NCBI GenBank assembly: GCA_018267575.1
Contig: JAFDYF010000052.1
Coordinates: 1-64,000 of the forward strand
Direction: 5' to 3'
DNA: 64,000 bases
Source: Bacteroidota bacterium
GTDB lineage: Bacteria; Bacteroidota; Bacteroidia; Chitinophagales; Chitinophagaceae
Shown here: piece after piece, positions 8,616-17,180 of the stretch
How positions within the stretch are numbered: position 1 is the first letter of the stretch
Layout: each line of letters opens with the position of its first letter
Translations under genes and position numbers: made by a program
Notes under the pieces: generated by a model
Databases searched by the model: none
What the model saw: the letters and a program-made list of their open reading frames with translations, nothing else
What the model was told of the DNA's origin: nothing

Positions 8616-11489
8616 TTAGAAATTAAATATGAATTTGGTAAATAATCTCATACCATCATAACCCATTTGCACGGCATCGAAAGGGCCGCCGGATTCACTA
8701 TCACCCCAAGATGATTGATGAGCCCCTGCGGTTAGTGATAAATCAGGATGCACATTGAACAAATTATCAATACCTAATGTCCAAGAAACTTGTTTGCTGA
8801 GTTTGTAGGAAGCATATAGGTCTGTTGTTACCTTTCCTCTGTGAACAAAGTTTTCTGGAACCACCCCTGATCCATTATCCAATGCTACGTAAGGGTCCCA
8901 CCCTTGCCCCTGATCGGAAACACCCGCACCACCCATGCTGTTAGCTGGGGCATTTGGCAGACTGGCATATCCATAACCTTGTGTAGTGACGTTGCCAAAA
9001 TAAGTGAGGTGAGTACCCACTGCCAATTTGTTTACACTATATTCCAAATTAAGCGAGAATTTGGCTTTGGGTGCAGAAGCAATCAAGAATGCTTGCTCTC
9101 TAGTGCTAAAGAAAGCTTGTTGATGTGGTACATCGATATTTAAATCGGATGGAATATTAATGTTGTCGATGTTGACAGTTTGAATATTGCCAGCCAATAA
9201 GGCCTTAAACGCTTTTTTGCCCCAATGTTTATTATAATCTAACACAATATCAATCCCCTTATTAGTGGTATTTACTGAGTTCGCGAAGAAGTTTGCGGCA
9301 TATAAAGGAGGGTTGTTGTTTGGCAACACATTTGCCAGCGCGGTGATATCCGTACCAAAGTTACCCGTGATCACAATTCGGTTTTTCATTTTGATTAAAT
9401 ATCCATCCAAGGTTACCGTTAAATTATTCACGGGTTTCCAGGCAAACCCAAGACTATAGTTAACAGAAGTTTCCTGCTTTAGAGCAGGGATTCCAGCGGC
9501 CCTGGCCACATCGCTGTAATTGGGTACCAATTTCACATAAACCAAGGTAGGAACTCCATTTACTTTTGTAACATTAGTATTGGTATTACTGAAATTTATT
9601 TGTTGTAAGCTTGGGGCCCTAAAACCAGTGCTGATGGAGCCACGAAGATTAAAATTAGTAGCCAGTTTGTAATGGGTGGCCAGTTTGTAAGTGTTTACAA
9701 AACCAAAATCCGAATAATTTTCAAAACGGGCCGCTAAATCTACCAACCAATCTTTGGTGAAATCGAAAGCTAAATCAACATACCCACCGATATTGGTTCG
9801 GCTGGATACACTAGCGTCTGAGGGTTGAAAGCCGGGAAAACCTTCAGAGCCAGATGCCAAGGCTACTGTATCCCCAACATTCGGGAAATACCTTTGAAGG
9901 GGGCCATAGCCATAAGAATCTGGCTCTCCTGCATATAATTTATATTGTTCAAATCTAAACTCGCCACCAAACGATAAAGTAAGCCCTTGAGCTACTTTGT
10001 CGAAATGTTTGCTTAAGTCCAAATTGGCAGTGTTCTGTAAAAAATTAAATCCACCATCATTGAAACGGGTTTTTAGATTGGATGCAGAATTGTTCAATGT
10101 GGCGTTATAGGTTTTGTTTCCGTAATAATGAAAATCATTATAGCCTGTATTGTTGCTGATATCCCAGTCCCAACCAGATTTAGTGGTGCCGTTCAATCCT
10201 ACCGCAATTGATTCATCCTTGATATACACATCTTCTTGCGGGTTGAAAAAGGTTTCGCCCCCTTTTGTGGTCTTCATGATATTAGGGTCGAAAATCAGGG
10301 AGCCATCCGCATTGGTGGGGAATTTTTGAGGGCTTTGTGAAAAATTACGTGTCCAAGCATAGACGTTGGAATGTTTGTAATTCATCCCACCAAAAGAATA
10401 GAATTTGGTATTAGTCCCTTTAATAGGTATTTCCATATTGTACATAGCACCTCCGGAAGTAACAGAGCCATCGCCAAATGCCCTTCTCCATGTGGAGGGA
10501 CTCAATGCATTTTGATTGGTTGTCCAGTTGGTATCCGGAACTGCTCTAAATGTTTTTCCTTGGTTCATAAAATTGGCGCCAATATTTATGAAACCCCCGT
10601 TTTTGCCAATGGGCAAACCATAATCTGCACTAACATTGAAAGTAGCACCATCTATTTGGCTGCCAGTATAATATTGCGAAGGATCCACATTGTTCAATGT
10701 ATTGTATTTATGGTCATAATAACCGCTCTCGCCAATGGAGAAATTAAACTTCTTAATATCCTTTTTCAAGATGATATTCATAACACCAGCAATGGCGTCT
10801 GAACCATATTGGGCGGAAGCACCGTCACGCAATATTTCAATGCGGTCAATGGACGCTTCGGGTATGGCATTCAGGTCCGTACCGCTATTTCCACGGCCAC
10901 GGGTACCCAATTCATTCACAAAAGCAGATAGGTGTCGACGTTTGCCATTCACCAATACAAGTGTTTGGTCGAAACCTAAACCACGAAGGCTCGCAAAGTC
11001 AATCGCATCGGATCCATCGGCACCGCTTTGTTTATTATAGTTGAAGGAAGGGACGCTCATATTTAATTGTGACATGAGGTCGGGCTTTGCCGTAGTCTCA
11101 CCTAGTTGGTTGACTTTAATAACATCTACCGGTACAGGGCTTTCCGTTTTTACCCTAGGTGCGCCGCGGCTACCGATCACTACCACCTCACTTAAATTGG
11201 TAGTGGCTTGGTTCAGGGCAATCGAAATGGTCGATTGGCCATTGACTTTAACCGTTTGGGGTTGATAACCAACAATACTGATTTCAAGCACATCATTTGG
11301 GTTGGCGGTCAACGTGAATACCCCTTCATTATTGGTAGAGGTGCCCCTTTTGGAAGATTTAACCTTGATAGTGGCCCCAGAGATGGGGGCGCCTGTTTTA
11401 GAATCAATGATTTTACCCGAAATGGAAGTTTGGGCAAATACCATCACAGAACTAAGCACAAATACAACTGCAGTAAGCAATTTTCTCAT
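8616..11489 (-). CDS. TonB-dependent receptor with carboxypeptidase-regulatory-like domain
   Basis: A 957-residue outer-membrane receptor. A signal peptide (1-20, ending VMVFAQ) precedes a CarboxypepD_reg-like domain (SISGKIIDSKTGAPISGATI), a TonB-box-like stretch LSEVVVIGSRG and a plug domain (ASIDRIEILRDGASAQYGSDAIAGVMNIIL). A 22-strand barrel follows, ending in an aromatic FKFIFNF suited to BAM insertion. The plug resembles general TonB receptors more than SusC, and no SusD gene is adjacent. The substrate is unknown. ATG at 11489 (MRKLLTAVV) is chosen because it opens the signal peptide; the 47 upstream codons are AT-rich leader. A terminator separates it from the kinase gene. Confidence 0.95.
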   Translation of the reverse strand: MRKLLTAVVFVLSSVMVFAQTSISGKIIDSKTGAPISGATIKVKSSKRGTSTNNEGVFTLTANPNDVLEISIVGYQPQTVKVNGQSTISIALNQATTNLSEVVVIGSRGAPRVKTESPVPVDVIKVNQLGETTAKPDLMSQLNMSVPSFNYNKQSGADGSDAIDFASLRGLGFDQTLVLVNGKRRHLSAFVNELGTRGRGNSGTDLNAIPEASIDRIEILRDGASAQYGSDAIAGVMNIILKKDIKKFNFSIGESGYYDHKYNTLNNVDPSQYYTGSQIDGATFNVSADYGLPIGKNGGFINIGANFMNQGKTFRAVPDTNWTTNQNALSPSTWRRAFGDGSVTSGGAMYNMEIPIKGTNTKFYSFGGMNYKHSNVYAWTRNFSQSPQKFPTNADGSLIFDPNIMKTTKGGETFFNPQEDVYIKDESIAVGLNGTTKSGWDWDISNNTGYNDFHYYGNKTYNATLNNSASNLKTRFNDGGFNFLQNTANLDLSKHFDKVAQGLTLSFGGEFRFEQYKLYAGEPDSYGYGPLQRYFPNVGDTVALASGSEGFPGFQPSDASVSSRTNIGGYVDLAFDFTKDWLVDLAARFENYSDFGFVNTYKLATHYKLATNFNLRGSISTGFRAPSLQQINFSNTNTNVTKVNGVPTLVYVKLVPNYSDVARAAGIPALKQETSVNYSLGFAWKPVNNLTVTLDGYLIKMKNRIVITGNFGTDITALANVLPNNNPPLYAANFFANSVNTTNKGIDIVLDYNKHWGKKAFKALLAGNIQTVNIDNINIPSDLNIDVPHQQAFFSTREQAFLIASAPKAKFSLNLEYSVNKLAVGTHLTYFGNVTTQGYGYASLPNAPANSMGGAGVSDQGQGWDPYVALDNGSGVVPENFVHRGKVTTDLYASYKLSKQVSWTLGIDNLFNVHPDLSLTAGAHQSSWGDSESGGPFDAVQMGYDGMRLFTKFIFNF

Positions 11490-11522
11490 GATACAATTTT
11501 TTGGTACGCCGCAATTTAACAA

Positions 11523-11552
11523 GAAATATAGAAAGCGTTGTAAATACACAAA
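11523..11552 (-). promoter_or_regulatory. candidate promoter of the TonB receptor gene
   Basis: On the minus strand TTTG (11552-11549) is followed after 18 nt by TATATTTC (11530-11523), close to the Bacteroidota TTTG/TAnnTTTG pair. The spacer is one or two bases short and the last base of the -7 box differs, so this is tentative. Confidence 0.35.
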
Positions 11553-11766
11553 AAAAATATAATATTTCATTATAAATCTGGGAAAAACCCTAAAATTGTT
11601 CAGATAAACACACATTTTAATAAAATACATATGTTTTAATTTAAACCAGCACCAGATTTTTTCAGTGGTTAACCATTTAGTTTTGATTTTTAAGGTTAAA
11701 AAACTTGACTATATCAAATTAAATATTGAAAATTTGCTTGGAATTAACCCCTAAATAATCGTACCC

Positions 11767-12228
11767 ATGGCAAAGCTTTTAACAAAAGTCTGTTTGCTCA
11801 CATTTTGTGCGCTATACAGTCTGATGGTTTTTGCCGGTAACCGCAAGTATTCTATTTCATTTTCCTCTAATTGGGAATCATTCAATGCATTCTCCAAAAC
11901 CGATAGCGGCTTTTCCGATTTTGGTAAGAATAGTACCAAAATTTGTAGCTGCCAAATACTAGCCTTACAAACAAGTTATCGACGACAAAGGAATTTTGCC
12001 CTTTTTGCAGAGATCACCAAGCGGAGGAATATGAGCTCCGATCTGCACGTGACCCGAAAAGTGCTTGATAAAGAAAAAAGGTACATGAGGGCCATGTTCT
12101 ATGATAAAGTGGAAGTGATCAATACATTTTCCGAAGCAACCGATTGTAGAAGCCTTTTTAAAAAGCTAAAAACGGATCACAAGCAGTTGTATATGTATGA
12201 CATTTTGGATGCCGATATCAGGCGATAA
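11767..12228 (+). CDS. hypothetical exported protein
   Basis: A 153-residue protein not recognised. It starts with a convincing signal peptide (MAKLLTKVCLLTFCALYSLMVFAG, cut after VFAG). The mature part is basic, with a Cys pair in ICSC and a third Cys in ATDCRSLF, and ends with a short charged helix. No enzyme motif is seen. It is transcribed toward panB and separated from it by a nested inverted repeat. The region before it (11490-11766) is AT-rich and holds divergent leaders. It could be a lineage-specific periplasmic protein. Confidence 0.6.
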   Translation: MAKLLTKVCLLTFCALYSLMVFAGNRKYSISFSSNWESFNAFSKTDSGFSDFGKNSTKICSCQILALQTSYRRQRNFALFAEITKRRNMSSDLHVTRKVLDKEKRYMRAMFYDKVEVINTFSEATDCRSLFKKLKTDHKQLYMYDILDADIRR

Positions 12229-12236
12229 GAAATAGA

Positions 12237-12313
12237 ATATCCGTTGGCAATAAATATACTTCCAGAATATCTGCTTTGTATTGCCAAAGAAACCTTCTCA
12301 CAAAAACGGATAT
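12237..12313. terminator. nested inverted repeats between convergent genes
   Basis: The outer arms ATATCCGTT (12237-12245) and AACGGATAT (12305-12313) enclose inner arms TTGGCAATA (12244-12252) and TATTGCCAA (12279-12287); the two left arms share two bases. It lies between the stop of the hypothetical gene and the panB stop and may act as a two-way terminator. Confidence 0.45.
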
Positions 12314-12325
12314 CAAAATTTGAGG

Positions 12326-13141
12326 CTAATATTGTTCTTGGTCGTTGGGAAAATCGGCCGACTTCACATCTTTAATATATTGTTGTACCGCATTTGTGAT
12401 AATTTGGTGCAGATCGGCATATTGCCTCAAGAACCTGGGCTTAAATTCGTTATTGATGCCTAACAAATCATGCATCACCAACACTTGTCCGTCACAATAT
12501 TTACCAGCACCAATACTAATCGTAGGAATCTGCAAGCTTTCTGAAACTTCCTTGGCAAGTTGTGCGGGTATTTTTTCTAATACAATGGCAAAGCAACCAG
12601 CTTCCTGGAGCAATAGCGCATCCTTTTTAAGCTTTTCTGCTTCGGCCTCTTCCTTGGCCCTCACATTATATGTCCCGAATTTGTAAATGGATTGCGGGGT
12701 CAGACCCAGATGCCCCATCACGGGCACACCTGCTGCAATTATTTTTTTAACCGATTCCAACACTTCCTCGCCTCCTTCCAATTTCACGGCATGCCCCCCT
12801 GTTTCTTTCATAATGCGGAAGCAGGATATCAATGCTTCTTTTGGATTGGATTGATAGGACCCGAATGGCAGATCCACCACTACCAGACTACGATGTGTGC
12901 CTCTTACCACGGATGCAGCGTGATAGATCATTTGGTCCAAAGTGATGGGCAAGGTCGTTTCATGGCCCGCCATTACATTGGATGCGGAATCCCCCACCAA
13001 AATCACATCGATCCCCGCGGCATCAAAATTTTTTGCAAAGGAATAGTCATAGGCCGTTATCATTGAAATTTTCTCCCCATTGGATTTCATCTTTTGCAGG
13101 GTATGTGTGGTTACCTTTTTGATTTCTTTGTTCACAGACAT
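12326..13141 (-). CDS. panB: 3-methyl-2-oxobutanoate hydroxymethyltransferase
   Basis: PanB, 271 residues, the normal length. It makes ketopantoate from 2-oxoisovalerate and 5,10-methylene-tetrahydrofolate, the first committed step of pantothenate and CoA synthesis, in the cytoplasm. Diagnostic blocks: [35 protein letters not shown] (metal-binding Asp), [31 protein letters not shown] and [22 protein letters not shown]. No other pan gene is close, so it stands alone here. Confidence 0.98.
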   Translation of the reverse strand: MSVNKEIKKVTTHTLQKMKSNGEKISMITAYDYSFAKNFDAAGIDVILVGDSASNVMAGHETTLPITLDQMIYHAASVVRGTHRSLVVVDLPFGSYQSNPKEALISCFRIMKETGGHAVKLEGGEEVLESVKKIIAAGVPVMGHLGLTPQSIYKFGTYNVRAKEEAEAEKLKKDALLLQEAGCFAIVLEKIPAQLAKEVSESLQIPTISIGAGKYCDGQVLVMHDLLGINNEFKPRFLRQYADLHQIITNAVQQYIKDVKSADFPNDQEQY

Positions 13142-13274
13142 GCTTATGGGTTTGCTAGTGGCGCAAGATAATGAAAACTTGAATAGTTGAAAGCTCGGTC
13201 AGTCCATGGGTCACATGGGTAATTTTAGACCATGACCACTCTCTATTCATCCTAAAACTTTTGAAAATATAGGA

Positions 13275-14417
13275 TTACCCTTTCCAGGTTTCATTCATCA
13301 CTTTAATAAATTGCTGCATTTCACTCATGGTGCCTACACTTACACGGCCCCATTTTTCCTTAGCCATTGGATAATTGCGCAGGATAATATTTCGTTTGAG
13401 CATGAAATCCGCAAAATCACCTTGATAATTTCCCAAAGGGAAATGGATAAAATTGGTAAAGGATGGTGTAACGTTGATGTTGAGTTTTTGCAGGCCCTTT
13501 ATGGTATACGCCCTAGCTGCAGCATTTTTTTGTTTCACTTTTGCCCGGTATTCTTCATCCTTCAAACTGGCCAATGCAGCTGCTAAAGTAAGGTCGCTGA
13601 TGGCCACTTGGCTTTCCGAAAAATTGGCCTGGCCCAATTGTTGAATGCGAGTTGGGTGGCCAATAATGTATCCAATACGTAGCCCAGCCATGCCATGTAT
13701 TTTGGAAAAAGTGCGGGTAACAAGTATGTTGGGGTTGGATGCTGCCAAAGGGATCATGGATTCATTGTCTGGAGCATCCAGAAAATCAAGATAGGCTTCA
13801 TCAACCAACACCGCCGTTTTTTTGGCTGCTTCCTGACAGAAGTTTTTCATAGCGGCTGGTTTCAGGTAAGTGCTCGTGGGGTTATTGGGGTTCACCACAT
13901 ATACCAATTGGGTGTCACTGTTGATTGCCGAGAGCATCGCGGGTAGGTCCAACCCTCGGTCGGGGCCAACGGGCAGGGCATTTACAGTAAAACCCAATTT
14001 TCTTGAAAGCGCTGGCAGAATAAAAAAAGTAGGTTCTGCGGTAACAATATTGGCGTTTGGTTTATATAGGATTCTCGGCATAAGATCCAGCACGATACTG
14101 GAACCAGCCGTTAGCAGTATATTTTCTTCTGTAACACCATAATATTTTGCAATGGTCGATTGTGCGTCTTTCAATGAATCCAGATTAAATGAATACCGAC
14201 TGGCCCAGGGTATCATATCAATGATGGCTTGTTTGGCATTTGGCGAAATACCATAGGGATTTTCATTGGAGCCGAGATTGATAAGCCCGTTTTCTGTTTC
14301 TCGAATACGATCCCATGAAGGTTCAACAGTCGCTATGGAACGAGCGGAGATACCGAGCCCCAATGCGGTCATGGAAGTTTGACGAAGCCAATCACGGCGG
14401 TTGATGGATGAAGCCAT
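13275..14417 (-). CDS. Tat-exported HisC-like PLP aminotransferase
   Basis: A 380-residue class I/II aminotransferase related to histidinol-phosphate aminotransferase. The N-terminus is a twin-arginine signal (NRRDWLRQTSMTALGLGISARS), so folded enzyme is probably moved to the periplasm. PLP-fold motifs: NLGSNENPYG, AGSSIVLDLM, YVVNPNNPTSTYL (PLP Asn), LVDEAYLDF (PLP Asp) and TFSKIHGMAGLRIGY (Schiff-base Lys in SKIHG, Arg for the carboxylate). With export and no his operon around it, a histidine-pathway role is unlikely; a periplasmic amino-acid or cell-wall substrate is a guess. ATG at 14417 opens the Tat signal. Confidence 0.9.
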   Translation of the reverse strand: MASSINRRDWLRQTSMTALGLGISARSIATVEPSWDRIRETENGLINLGSNENPYGISPNAKQAIIDMIPWASRYSFNLDSLKDAQSTIAKYYGVTEENILLTAGSSIVLDLMPRILYKPNANIVTAEPTFFILPALSRKLGFTVNALPVGPDRGLDLPAMLSAINSDTQLVYVVNPNNPTSTYLKPAAMKNFCQEAAKKTAVLVDEAYLDFLDAPDNESMIPLAASNPNILVTRTFSKIHGMAGLRIGYIIGHPTRIQQLGQANFSESQVAISDLTLAAALASLKDEEYRAKVKQKNAAARAYTIKGLQKLNINVTPSFTNFIHFPLGNYQGDFADFMLKRNIILRNYPMAKEKWGRVSVGTMSEMQQFIKVMNETWKG

Positions 14418-14595
14418 TGCAGGTGTTTTGGTTGATTGAATTATGTTTTGATAATTGAACTTTGGACAATGAAAAGCTACGAAAAATATCAGATACACCA
14501 TGAAAATTTCATACCATTCATATATAAATAACAAACCAATACAGGAATCTTCAAATGGCCGGGCTAAATTTGCCGATTGCTTAAACAACACGATT

Positions 14596-15357
14596 ATGTC
14601 AAACAAAAAAATTGCATTGATAACAGGTGGTAGTAGGGGATTGGGAAAAGATATGGCTTTGCGTTTAGCAGAAAATGGCCACGATGTGGTTATTACCTAC
14701 CAATCGCAGAAGGAAATGGCGGCCGAGGTTGTGGCAACCATTGAAGCAAAAGGACAAAAAGCGTTTGCCCTCCATTTTGATGCGGCTGATTTTAAATCGC
14801 TGGATAACTTTGTTGAACAATTGAAACAAACATTGGAAAGTAACTGGGGCAAATCCAGTTTTGATTTTTTGATAAATAATGGAGGTATTGGGGCAACCAT
14901 CCCATTTGCAAAAGCAACGGAGGAAGATTTTGACCGTTTCATGAATATCCATTTCAAGTCTGTTTATTTTCTTACCCAAAAAGCGCTTCCCCTCATGAAC
15001 AATAATGGTCGGGTCATCAATATATCCTCCGGCTCCACCAAATTTTCTGTTCCCGGTTATTCCATATATGCATCGATGAAGGGCGCTATTGAGACTTTTA
15101 CAAGATACCTAGCCAAAGAATTGGGGCCGAGAGGAATTACAGCCAATGTGATTGCCCCCGGGCCTATCGAAACGGATTTCAATAATGCGGCTATCCGTAA
15201 TAATCCCGAAAGAAAAGCCATAATGGCTGCTAATATTGCATTGGGAAGGGTAGGCGAGGCGAAGGATATTGGTGGCATTGTTGCCTTTCTTTGCAGCGAT
15301 GACGCAGGCTGGATCAATGCCCAAAGAATTGAGGCTTCCGGCGGAATGAACTTATAA
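14596..15357 (+). CDS. short-chain dehydrogenase/reductase
   Basis: A 253-residue classical SDR, divergent from the aminotransferase gene. It shows the cofactor motif TGGSRGLG (residues 10-17), the NNGG structural motif, catalytic Ser in NISSGS and the YASMK catalytic Tyr/Lys pair. The Arg after the second Gly suggests NADPH. The PGPIETDF stretch and C-terminal GGMNL match FabG-like family members, but it is not the fatty-acid FabG with certainty, and the substrate is unknown. The frame extends upstream to 14500, overlapping the neighbour's leader; ATG 14596 gives the usual SDR N-terminus. Confidence 0.93.
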   Translation: MSNKKIALITGGSRGLGKDMALRLAENGHDVVITYQSQKEMAAEVVATIEAKGQKAFALHFDAADFKSLDNFVEQLKQTLESNWGKSSFDFLINNGGIGATIPFAKATEEDFDRFMNIHFKSVYFLTQKALPLMNNNGRVINISSGSTKFSVPGYSIYASMKGAIETFTRYLAKELGPRGITANVIAPGPIETDFNNAAIRNNPERKAIMAANIALGRVGEAKDIGGIVAFLCSDDAGWINAQRIEASGGMNL

Positions 15358-15391
15358 CGAATAGCAGTGGGTTCGTTGTTGAACGTGAATG

Positions 15392-15438
15392 GTCAATAGT
15401 GAATGGTGAAAATTTTCTATCAACCATTCCCCATTGAC
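15392..15438. repeat. intergenic inverted repeat of the GTCAATAGTGAATGG type
   Basis: Arms GTCAAT/ATTGAC (15392-15397, 15433-15438) enclose AATGGT/ACCATT (15402-15407, 15423-15428). The same words build a larger repeat at 41023-41144. It lies after the SDR stop and may end that transcript. Confidence 0.55.
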
Positions 15439-15556
15439 AAATTCAAATGCCATCATACGCTTAACAAACACAAGCTTCTTGCTTAAAATATAAAAACTGT
15501 TCAGCTTCGTATTAGAAACAAATTTTGAACCTGTAGCCGTAAAATGTACTGCTACT

Positions 15557-16297
15557 TTAATTTTTCCAGGAAGCAATTCTACGAAAAGATTCTCTTGGTT
15601 TTGGTTTGGTTTGTAATAACTTGAACATAGGCCGCATTGACAGTAAGACGGTTTTATGCAGGATGAGGAGATCGAACTTAAAATTGGCATTACGGATATA
15701 AAACATATCCCATTGGAAACGATGATAAATATCCAAAAAGCCATTGGTTTCCCCTCTACAACCTTTAACCTGAGCAATACCAGTAATGCCCGGCTTTACG
15801 ATATGCCTGACATGATAATCTGATACTTCCTTGCGGAATTTTTCGCAATCACTGATCATATGAGGTCTTGGGCCAACCAAGGTCATGTCACCTCTCAGTA
15901 CATTGAAGAATTGTGGCAGTTCATCTAGGCAAATGAGTCGCAAAAACTTGCCTACCCTTGTGATCCTTGGGTCGTCTGTGGTACATTGCTTTTTGTCGGC
16001 TTCTTTATTCAGATACATGCTGCGGAACTTAAGGCAATTAAAAATTCGACCATGAAGCCCAACTCTTTTTTGCTTAAAAAACACCGGCCCTCTTGAATCT
16101 AATTTAATCAGTATGGCAATGATGGGGTATAGCCAAGAAAAAACAAAAAGAATGATTGAAATGGAGAAGAAAACATCAAATGCCCTTTTGAAAGAAAAAT
16201 AAGTTTTTTTGCTGTTGAGATTGATGGTTCTGTGAGAAACAAAGCCAGTCTTTAAAATTTGTTTATGGACAAAAACAACAGATGTTGGATCCTGCAT
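15557..16297 (-). CDS. priming sugar-phosphate transferase (bacterial sugar transferase)
   Basis: A 246-residue member of the polyprenyl-phosphate hexose-1-phosphate transferase family (PF02397, the catalytic part of WcaJ/WbaP). One hydrophobic segment (about 42-64) is followed by the catalytic blocks FKQKRVGLHGRIFNCLKFRSM, LDELPQFFNVLRGDMTLVGPRP and VKPGITGIAQVKG. It would load the first sugar phosphate onto undecaprenyl phosphate and so start the exopolysaccharide repeat unit. It is the short form, without the extra N-terminal membrane helices of WcaJ. It is divergent from the rest of the polysaccharide genes across an 880-bp gap. Confidence 0.94.
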   Translation of the reverse strand: MQDPTSVVFVHKQILKTGFVSHRTINLNSKKTYFSFKRAFDVFFSISIILFVFSWLYPIIAILIKLDSRGPVFFKQKRVGLHGRIFNCLKFRSMYLNKEADKKQCTTDDPRITRVGKFLRLICLDELPQFFNVLRGDMTLVGPRPHMISDCEKFRKEVSDYHVRHIVKPGITGIAQVKGCRGETNGFLDIYHRFQWDMFYIRNANFKFDLLILHKTVLLSMRPMFKLLQTKPKPRESFRRIASWKN

Positions 16298-16529
16298 AAA
16301 TAGGAGGTTTAATGGTTAGTAATACTTTATGCAAATTATTATTTACAAAAAGCATAAAACTCGTCGCAAGTTATACCAAAAATCAAGCCGATAACTTTAA
16401 ACTGTGTTAAATTCAAAAATCAGACAAGCGATAAGGAGGAAACGTTGCATTGGAATGAATTATTTTCTTTGAAGAAGATTTGACCCTTTGCAAATCGGGT
16501 TTCATGTTTTTTTATGGGTGGCAATAAAT

Positions 16530-16562
16530 TTTGACAAATCTTTTTTTACGACACTAGTTTTG
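16530..16562 (+). promoter_or_regulatory. strong Bacteroidota-type promoter in the polysaccharide leader
   Basis: TTTG (16530-16533), 21 nt, TAGTTTTG (16555-16562): an exact match to the TTTG/TAnnTTTG pair at the accepted spacing. Transcription would start near 16569, over 600 nt before the flippase gene, leaving a very long leader. Confidence 0.65.
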
Positions 16563-16575
16563 TATTTTTTTGCAA

Positions 16576-16719
16576 ATGGATACTAAAGAGAACTCGCTTA
16601 TTATTTTCTTAGGAATAAACCGATCTTCAGATTGGTCTTTAATTTTAATATCATTTATAATGAAGAGGTCATTGATTTTCATATTATTTATCGACAATTT
16701 GGAGTTTGCTATTTTATAA
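16576..16719 (+). CDS. possible 47-residue peptide just after the promoter
   Basis: An ATG lies 14 nt after the -7 box, giving an almost leaderless frame of 47 codons ending in TAA at 16717. The product is hydrophobic in its second half (LILISFIMKRSLIFILFI), as a small membrane peptide would be. No family is recognised. It could equally be chance coding in the leader, or a leader peptide for the operon. Confidence 0.25.
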   Translation: MDTKENSLIIFLGINRSSDWSLILISFIMKRSLIFILFIDNLEFAIL

Positions 16720-17131
16720 AATTTAAGACGAGTGCGTATAAATGGAGCAGCATATTTGGCAATTTTTGAATCTGGGCTAATACCTTGTCATTGACTTGAC
16801 CATAAATTTTGTAAGGCTTCGAGCTTGGTAGAACAGATTCTACAAATTTTGGTCTTTTAGTAAAATGGTTCTGATACTGATAAGGAAGTTTTCCGCATCT
16901 GCCAATTTTAAAATATTCCTGAAGTTGTTTTACCTCAAGTGTAGGTAACCTTGAATGCTACGAATAATCAAATGGAGTTTCTTTTACAAAAAATGAATGT
17001 TTTCTTATAAAAAATAACACCCTAATCTGCACCTGGTATAAGTTGCGCCCCATCAGAAGCATATCTAAATTTGGAATAAATACTTTCTTCGTATTGGTGT
17101 TAATTAAACTCTTTGTTAAAATCCTCTCGGT
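16709..17131 (-). pseudogene. decayed reading frame in the polysaccharide divergent gap
   Basis: On the minus strand one frame stays open from 17131 to a TAG at 16709-16711 apart from a single in-frame TAG at 16958-16960: 57 codons, the stop, then 83 codons. The translation looks protein-like (FIPNLDMLLMGRNLYQV; later KIGRCGKLPYQYQNHF and SSKPYKIYGQVNDK). No family is recognised. It may be a remnant of a lost surface-polysaccharide gene. It faces the small frame at 16576 and is antisense to the long leader. Confidence 0.3.
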
Positions 17132-17145
17132 TTATATTTATACAC

Positions 17146-17153
17146 TATTTTTG
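17146..17153 (+). promoter_or_regulatory. -7-like box before the flippase gene
   Basis: TATTTTTG matches TAnnTTTG and lies 28 nt before the flippase ATG, but no TTTG stands about 20 nt upstream. It may be a second, weaker start for the polysaccharide operon. Confidence 0.3.
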
Positions 17154-17180
17154 GAGATTTTATATTAAGTCTTATCAAGA

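Noticed and set aside
13275..14417. Naming the aminotransferase hisC
   Set aside because: It has a Tat signal and no histidine-pathway neighbours, so the gene symbol would mislead.
15352..15777. minus-strand open frame over the end of the sugar transferase
   Set aside because: It overlaps the true transferase frame and its end is translation of an intergenic repeat (NGEWLIENFHHSLLTIH).
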